64,000 nt of DNA from Candidatus Thorarchaeota archaeon. Its GTDB lineage: Archaea; Asgardarchaeota; Thorarchaeia; Thorarchaeales; Thorarchaeaceae. The stretch is taken from NCBI GenBank assembly GCA_004524595.1, contig SDOA01000004.1, forward strand, positions 1 to 64,000. Direction: 5' to 3'. The translations under genes and the position numbers were made by a program. The notes under the pieces were generated by a model. The model was not told the origin of the DNA. It did not search any database and saw only the letters and a list, made by a program, of their open reading frames with translations. Shown one piece after another: positions 59,993-64,000 of this stretch (positions are counted from its first letter, which is position 1; each line of letters starts with the position of its first letter).

Positions 59993-62875
59993 ATGGGTTG
60001 CCAGGACTTTGGTTGTGAGATATTGAGTGCAAAAAATGAATGGTTTAAAAAATCACCTGAAGAGGTTTTACAAAGCCTGAATAGCTCAACAGAAGGATTG
60101 ACTAATCAAGAGGCGGAACAAAGACTTCTTGAATACGGACCTAATGAGCTAGAGGAATTAGGTAGAATTGGCCCTCTTAGAATGTTCCTACAGCAATTCA
60201 CTAATCCGATGGTTGTAATATTGCTTTTCGCAATCATCATTTCTATTGCAATTTCATCATTACATGGAAGTCATGAGTCAGAAGGTATTATTGACGCAAT
60301 AGTAATTTCAGCTATTGTAATGATTAATGCAATCTTCGGGTTCGTTCAAGAATATCGATCTGAAAAAGCCTTAGAAGCTTTAAAGGATCTCTCTGCACCA
60401 AAGGCGGTTGTGAAGCGAAATGGTGAATGGGAAGAGATTGAAGCAAGTCAGATTGTTCCTGGAGATGTAATCTCTCTTGAATCTGGAGATATTGTTCCTG
60501 CAGACGCCAGATTGTTAACTGTTGTTGGTCTTTCAACAGATGAGTCAGCTCTCACAGGCGAGTCTGTAGCCGTTCAAAAGACCGTTAAAGCAATATCATC
60601 TGAAAAATCAGCACTAGGTGATTTAACAAATCTTTTGTTTCAAGGTTCTGTCGTGACTTCGGGAAAAGGAACTGCAGTCATTACATCAACTGGAATGAAG
60701 ACCGAATTTGGCAAGATTGCGCAGTTAGTGCAAGAAAGTGAGAGAGAGTTAACTCCTTTACAAAGAGACTTGGATGATTTAGGGAAGAAACTTGGTGTTG
60801 TAGTTCTTCTTCTTTCATTTCTCATTTTTATTTCACTTGTCTTTATTAACGCAACATACGATTGGAATGAAGCTCTCTTTGTCAGTATAGCAATTGCAGT
60901 CGCTGCAATTCCCGAAGGACTGCCAGCAGTCGTTACTGTCACTCTAGCAATTGGTGTAAGCAGAATGGTCAAGAGAAATGCTATTGTAAGGAGGTTGCCC
61001 AGTGTCGAAACGTTGGGGTCAACGACGGTAATTTGCTCTGACAAGACTGGTACTATTACAAAAAACGAAATGACAGTTCGGTATATCTATCTATCCACTA
61101 CTGGAGTTGCAATAACAGGAACTGGTTATTCTTCAAAAGGAGAATTTTATAATGCATCAGCACCAGCTAGTTGTACTGATTTATCAACAATCAAAGATCC
61201 ATTTGATGTTGAAAATAGTCAAGATCTGAAGATACTACTTAGAGCTGGTCAATTATGTTCAACCGCAATCATATCACCTGCTTCAGATGACAATTCAATC
61301 CGAAAAGTCGTTGGTGATCCGACAGAGGGTGCATTATTGATTGCGGCTGAAAAAGCGGGATTGACTTTTGAGGGAACGCGTTCTGAATTCGAAGAACTCA
61401 CTGAATTTTCATTTGATTCTAAACGCAAGAGAATGACTACAATCGTCCGCGATAAGTCCGGACAAATTTGGGCATTTTCAAAAGGAGCGCCAGAGATTAT
61501 ACTTGAAAGAACTACAAGAGTCTTCGATGATGGAGATGTCATTCAATTAAGCTCTAAAAAACAAGAGGAGATTCAAAGTGTTAATAGAGTGATGGCAAGT
61601 TGCGCTATGAGGGTTCTAGCCCTAGCATTTAAGAAAATTGATTCGATACCTGACGAATGGAAGGAGGAGGAAGTCGAGAGAGAACTTGTATTTCTTGGAC
61701 TTGTTGGAATGATAGATCCTCCGCGTGACGGGGTCCTCGATTCGATAAAAATAGCACGCAAAGCTGGAATCCGACCCATAATGATTACTGGAGACCATTC
61801 TCTCACAGCGAGTTCAATTGCGAAAAGCGTCGGTTTAATACAATCCGAAAGAGAAGCAGTAACCGGTACTGAACTCAACGCGATGAGTGATGACGAACTT
61901 GACATTATAATAGCTGAAAGAGATGTGTTTGCACGAGTTGCACCAGAACATAAATTGAGAATTATCAATGCGTTAAAGCGACAGAATCAGGTCGTAGCAA
62001 TGACAGGAGATGGAGTCAATGATGCTCCGGCAATAAAGAAGGCAGATGTAGGAATCTCAATGGGTATCCGTGGTGCTGGAGTGACCAAAGAAGCCTCAGA
62101 TCTAATTTTAACTGATGATAACTTCTCAACAATTGTATCAGCAATTGAAGTTGGTAGAGAGATATATGCAAACATCCGTAAGTTCGTCAGATTTCTACTA
62201 TCAGCCAATGCAGGGGAAATACTCATAATATTTATCATGGTGATGATTGGATTACCAATCCCACTCACACCTGTGATGATACTCTGGATCAACCTAGTCA
62301 CTGATGGGCCACCCGCTCTTGCTCTTGGTTTTGATCCACCTCCAAAAGGGATTATGGATAGATGTCCGCGAAAACCTGGAGCACGAATGATGGATAAGGG
62401 CATGATCCGGATTATTATAATAGGAGGTATCCTTGCCACATTTGCAGCAAGTGTTGTTTATCTTTATCTACTATGGATTGGTATTGGCCACATTCCAGGA
62501 ATCACTGGCCCAGCTGTAGATTGGTCAATGCCCCAATATTCAGAAATTCTGATGTTGGCACAGACTGGAACATTTGCCACCATGGTGCTGTTTCAGTTAT
62601 TATGGGTGTGGAATGTAAGAGATGAGTGGAATCCTATCTGGCGTACAAATATGCGAGAATCAAGAAGTCTACTCATTGCAGTTGCTTTCTCATTTATCTT
62701 GACTCTTCTCGTACTCTATACACCGATTTCAATAGCATTTGGAACAAAACCCTTGAGTCTTGATATTTGGATCTTGATGATTGGCCTCTGTCTGATAGGA
62801 TTTCTTGCTCCAGTCTATAGACTATTACCTAAGGAATCCAATGAAATCTGTGATGATGACTCAATGATGGACTAG
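59993..62875 (+). CDS. P-type cation-transporting ATPase (Ca2+-ATPase-like), complete
   Basis: A 960-residue P2-type ATPase. It has an N-terminal cation-ATPase domain (NEWFKKSPEEVLQSL), the TGE loop (ESALTGES, 188-190), IPEGLP in helix M4 (307-311), the phosphorylation site CSDKTGT (D350), and later MITGDH and the MTGDGVNDAPA hinge. Ten TM helices are expected, with LWINLVTDGPPALALGFD in M6. The PEGLP and the VTDGP region match SERCA/PMR1-like Ca2+ pumps rather than K+ pumps, but Na+ or Mn2+ remain possible. It pumps the ion out of the cytosol using ATP. No Shine-Dalgarno precedes the ATG, so it may be leaderless. Confidence 0.96.
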   Translation: MGCQDFGCEILSAKNEWFKKSPEEVLQSLNSSTEGLTNQEAEQRLLEYGPNELEELGRIGPLRMFLQQFTNPMVVILLFAIIISIAISSLHGSHESEGIIDAIVISAIVMINAIFGFVQEYRSEKALEALKDLSAPKAVVKRNGEWEEIEASQIVPGDVISLESGDIVPADARLLTVVGLSTDESALTGESVAVQKTVKAISSEKSALGDLTNLLFQGSVVTSGKGTAVITSTGMKTEFGKIAQLVQESERELTPLQRDLDDLGKKLGVVVLLLSFLIFISLVFINATYDWNEALFVSIAIAVAAIPEGLPAVVTVTLAIGVSRMVKRNAIVRRLPSVETLGSTTVICSDKTGTITKNEMTVRYIYLSTTGVAITGTGYSSKGEFYNASAPASCTDLSTIKDPFDVENSQDLKILLRAGQLCSTAIISPASDDNSIRKVVGDPTEGALLIAAEKAGLTFEGTRSEFEELTEFSFDSKRKRMTTIVRDKSGQIWAFSKGAPEIILERTTRVFDDGDVIQLSSKKQEEIQSVNRVMASCAMRVLALAFKKIDSIPDEWKEEEVERELVFLGLVGMIDPPRDGVLDSIKIARKAGIRPIMITGDHSLTASSIAKSVGLIQSEREAVTGTELNAMSDDELDIIIAERDVFARVAPEHKLRIINALKRQNQVVAMTGDGVNDAPAIKKADVGISMGIRGAGVTKEASDLILTDDNFSTIVSAIEVGREIYANIRKFVRFLLSANAGEILIIFIMVMIGLPIPLTPVMILWINLVTDGPPALALGFDPPPKGIMDRCPRKPGARMMDKGMIRIIIIGGILATFAASVVYLYLLWIGIGHIPGITGPAVDWSMPQYSEILMLAQTGTFATMVLFQLLWVWNVRDEWNPIWRTNMRESRSLLIAVAFSFILTLLVLYTPISIAFGTKPLSLDIWILMIGLCLIGFLAPVYRLLPKESNEICDDDSMMD

Positions 62876-62925
62876 ATAGAATCCTAGAATTTGATATAGT
62901 GTTAAATAATAGAATCGGACACTAC

Positions 62926-63381
62926 TCAAACGAGGACACTTATCACTGGAATACTTGAGCGCTCCACAACTTGTTGAGTGATACTTCTAGAGAAAAAACC
63001 ACGAATGCCGACCTTTCGCCGCTTAAGCATGAAAATCAATGCGTAATCATTTGAGCTCGCCTCTTCTAAGATTGCAGAAGATATTGACCGAGCTACCGCA
63101 GTTTTTATTTCAACAGAATAACCCTGTTGTTCAAGTACTGAAGCAATGGGTCGGGCTCGTGATTCAAATACTTGTAGAATACCATTCATATCATCAGGAT
63201 CAAGAGGTGTTGTCACTGGTGCTGTGATGACATGAAAAAGTGTTATCTTGGGAAAACTGAATTTTAACAATGGTAGGATGGAAGACACAAATTCAGAAAA
63301 TTGGATATCATCAGAAAGGGGAATTAACACGCCATCATTAGTCTGTTGATTTGATATCTTCAAAACCTCCGATCTATTCAT
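62926..63381 (-). CDS. Universal stress protein (UspA fold), second of pair
   Basis: A UspA-like protein of about 151 residues from the ATG at 63381, with the alpha/beta pattern GVLIPLSDDIQFSEFVSSI, ITLFHVI, AILEEASSNDYALIFMLKRR and the C-terminal SITQQVVERSSIPVISVLV strand. The usual ATP-binding G-2x-G-9x-G(S/T) is only partly matched, so nucleotide binding is unsure. Its start overlaps the RAM-domain gene by 8 bases, giving a coupled operon. Confidence 0.8.
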   Translation of the reverse strand: MNRSEVLKISNQQTNDGVLIPLSDDIQFSEFVSSILPLLKFSFPKITLFHVITAPVTTPLDPDDMNGILQVFESRARPIASVLEQQGYSVEIKTAVARSISSAILEEASSNDYALIFMLKRRKVGIRGFFSRSITQQVVERSSIPVISVLV

Positions 63382-63634
63382 CAGTTGTTTTTCCATCTTT
63401 CTTATGGATATAGGTAACAACACTCGAGACTGTACTTCTAATGCCATCGATATCAAGAATCTGGTTTTTGAGAATTTCTCTAAAACCTAAAACGTCAGGA
63501 ACATCTAATATCACAACAATATCCGATTCACCTGTTACTTCGTAGATATCTTCAATACAATCAATTTCAGAGAGTTTCTTTGTGACTTTACCTAGATCTT
63601 TAGATTCAACGAATATATTTAGAATGACTTTCAT
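63374..63634 (-). CDS. Stand-alone AsnC/Lrp RAM (ligand-binding) domain protein
   Basis: An 86-residue protein consisting only of the AsnC_trans_reg (RAM, ACT-like) ligand domain: ILNIFVESKDLGKVTKKLSE, then DIYEVTGESDIVVILDVPDV and the final VSSVVTYI strand. There is no HTH, so it cannot be a DNA-binding Lrp on its own; stand-alone RAM proteins sense amino acids or form oligomers. Its ATG overlaps the stop of the upstream Usp gene by 4 bases and its end overlaps the next Usp gene. Confidence 0.85.
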   Translation of the reverse strand: MKVILNIFVESKDLGKVTKKLSEIDCIEDIYEVTGESDIVVILDVPDVLGFREILKNQILDIDGIRSTVSSVVTYIHKKDGKTTDE

Positions 63635-64000
63635 TTTGTTACGGTCCTCCTTAGCAACATCAATTTACCAGGAGCTGCGGCTGATATAATAGTACTGAGA
63701 TCATCTCTTTCAAACGCACGCTTCTTAGAAACTTTTCTTCGTACGAGTATAGCGAAGTCTACATCAGATGAAGTTACTGTATCATGTACTGTTTTTTCAA
63801 GTGCACCAATCATCACATTGACTTTAGTTTCAAACCCATACTTCTCTAACTCTTGTGCCATTAATTGAAGGTCTGTTTTTATTGATGCTTTGTATTCTAA
63901 AGCTGCAGATAGTGATAAATCCCATTGGTCAGTGGCAATAATGCTTTGTAATGTCAGTCTCATTCGTGTATCTATACTCTCAGTAATAGCATCAACAATA
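63631..64000 (-). CDS. UspA-like universal stress protein, N-terminal part beyond the window
   Basis: The frame stays open to the last base, so the start lies outside the window. The visible 122 residues hold the second half of a Usp fold (LQLMAQELEKYGFETKVNVM, DTVTSSDVDFAILVRRKVSK and the final AAPGKLMLLRR strand). The segment corresponds to the C-terminal half of the protein at 62926-63381. It heads the Usp-RAM-Usp operon as far as can be seen. Confidence 0.75.
   Translation of the reverse strand, partial: IVDAITESIDTRMRLTLQSIIATDQWDLSLSAALEYKASIKTDLQLMAQELEKYGFETKVNVMIGALEKTVHDTVTSSDVDFAILVRRKVSKKRAFERDDLSTIISAAAPGKLMLLRRTVTK

Noticed and set aside
61987..62439. Long minus-strand frames inside the P-type ATPase
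   Set aside because: Mirror of strongly conserved coding sequence on the plus strand; compositions are not protein-like.
1..64000. tRNA, rRNA, CRISPR, insertion sequence or prophage
   Set aside because: Intergenic gaps were read for tRNA T-loop motifs, repeated spacers, transposase-like proteins and phage genes; none were seen. Very divergent or intron-split tRNAs could be missed by eye.

Overview
The window looks like chromosomal DNA of an archaeon, most likely an Asgard archaeon (inference; a Thorarchaeia-type lineage would fit). Support from the sequence: a group II chaperonin (thermosome), an archaeal-type S-adenosylmethionine synthetase, an RpoK-type RNA polymerase subunit, TATA-like boxes close to starts, an archaeal ThiR-type regulator, and above all a gelsolin-like protein directly followed by a Roadblock/LC7 protein, a pairing of eukaryotic-signature families typical of Asgard genomes. 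Base composition is moderately AT-rich and even. Starts use ATG, GTG and TTG, with Shine-Dalgarno motifs at some genes only. I found no tRNA, rRNA, CRISPR array, insertion sequence or phage.

Layout. 1-8 kb: the end of a P-type cation ATPase, membrane proteins, an HTH-CBS regulator divergent from AdoMet synthetase with a long inverted repeat between them, and an M3 oligopeptidase. 8-20 kb: small membrane and zinc-ribbon proteins, an MBL-fold hydrolase, an SPFH protein with a zinc ribbon, a MenA-like UbiA prenyltransferase, a secreted M28-type peptidase with calcium repeats, a solitary adenine-N6 DNA methyltransferase and an AK6-type kinase. 20-30 kb: housekeeping genes (RimI-like acetyltransferase, DUF89 phosphatase, thermosome, an RpoK with an extra HhH domain, MgtC/DUF4010 transporter, HisRS, MEMO1-like protein, MFS exporter, ACT regulator).

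30-43 kb: a three-gene glycyl-radical-enzyme operon, a large surface protein with Ig-like repeats, and a thiamine locus in which ThiR is divergent from a complete ThiBPQ-like ABC transporter. 43-46 kb: gelsolin-like, Roadblock and a longin/Roadblock-like protein, then an unusual inverted repeat. 46-53.5 kb: an apparent seven-gene operon on the minus strand headed by a PadR regulator, whose start is preceded by a near-perfect palindrome. It encodes a GGR/FixC-like flavoprotein, a 2[4Fe-4S] ferredoxin, two FAD-linked oxidases flanking a CCG-type Fe-S subunit, and a CrtC/AttH-like lipocalin protein. 54-64 kb: a GT87-like transferase, an ArsB-like permease, a secreted CUB-PPC-caspase-like protein, a DPS-like thioferritin, a full P-type Ca2+-ATPase and a Usp/AsnC-RAM/Usp operon that runs off the window.

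The best candidates for undescribed biology are the PadR redox operon with its operator, the CUB-PPC-metacaspase, the HhH-RpoK fusion, and the gelsolin/Roadblock/longin cluster. All functional calls rest on recognising families from the protein sequence; no searches were run.
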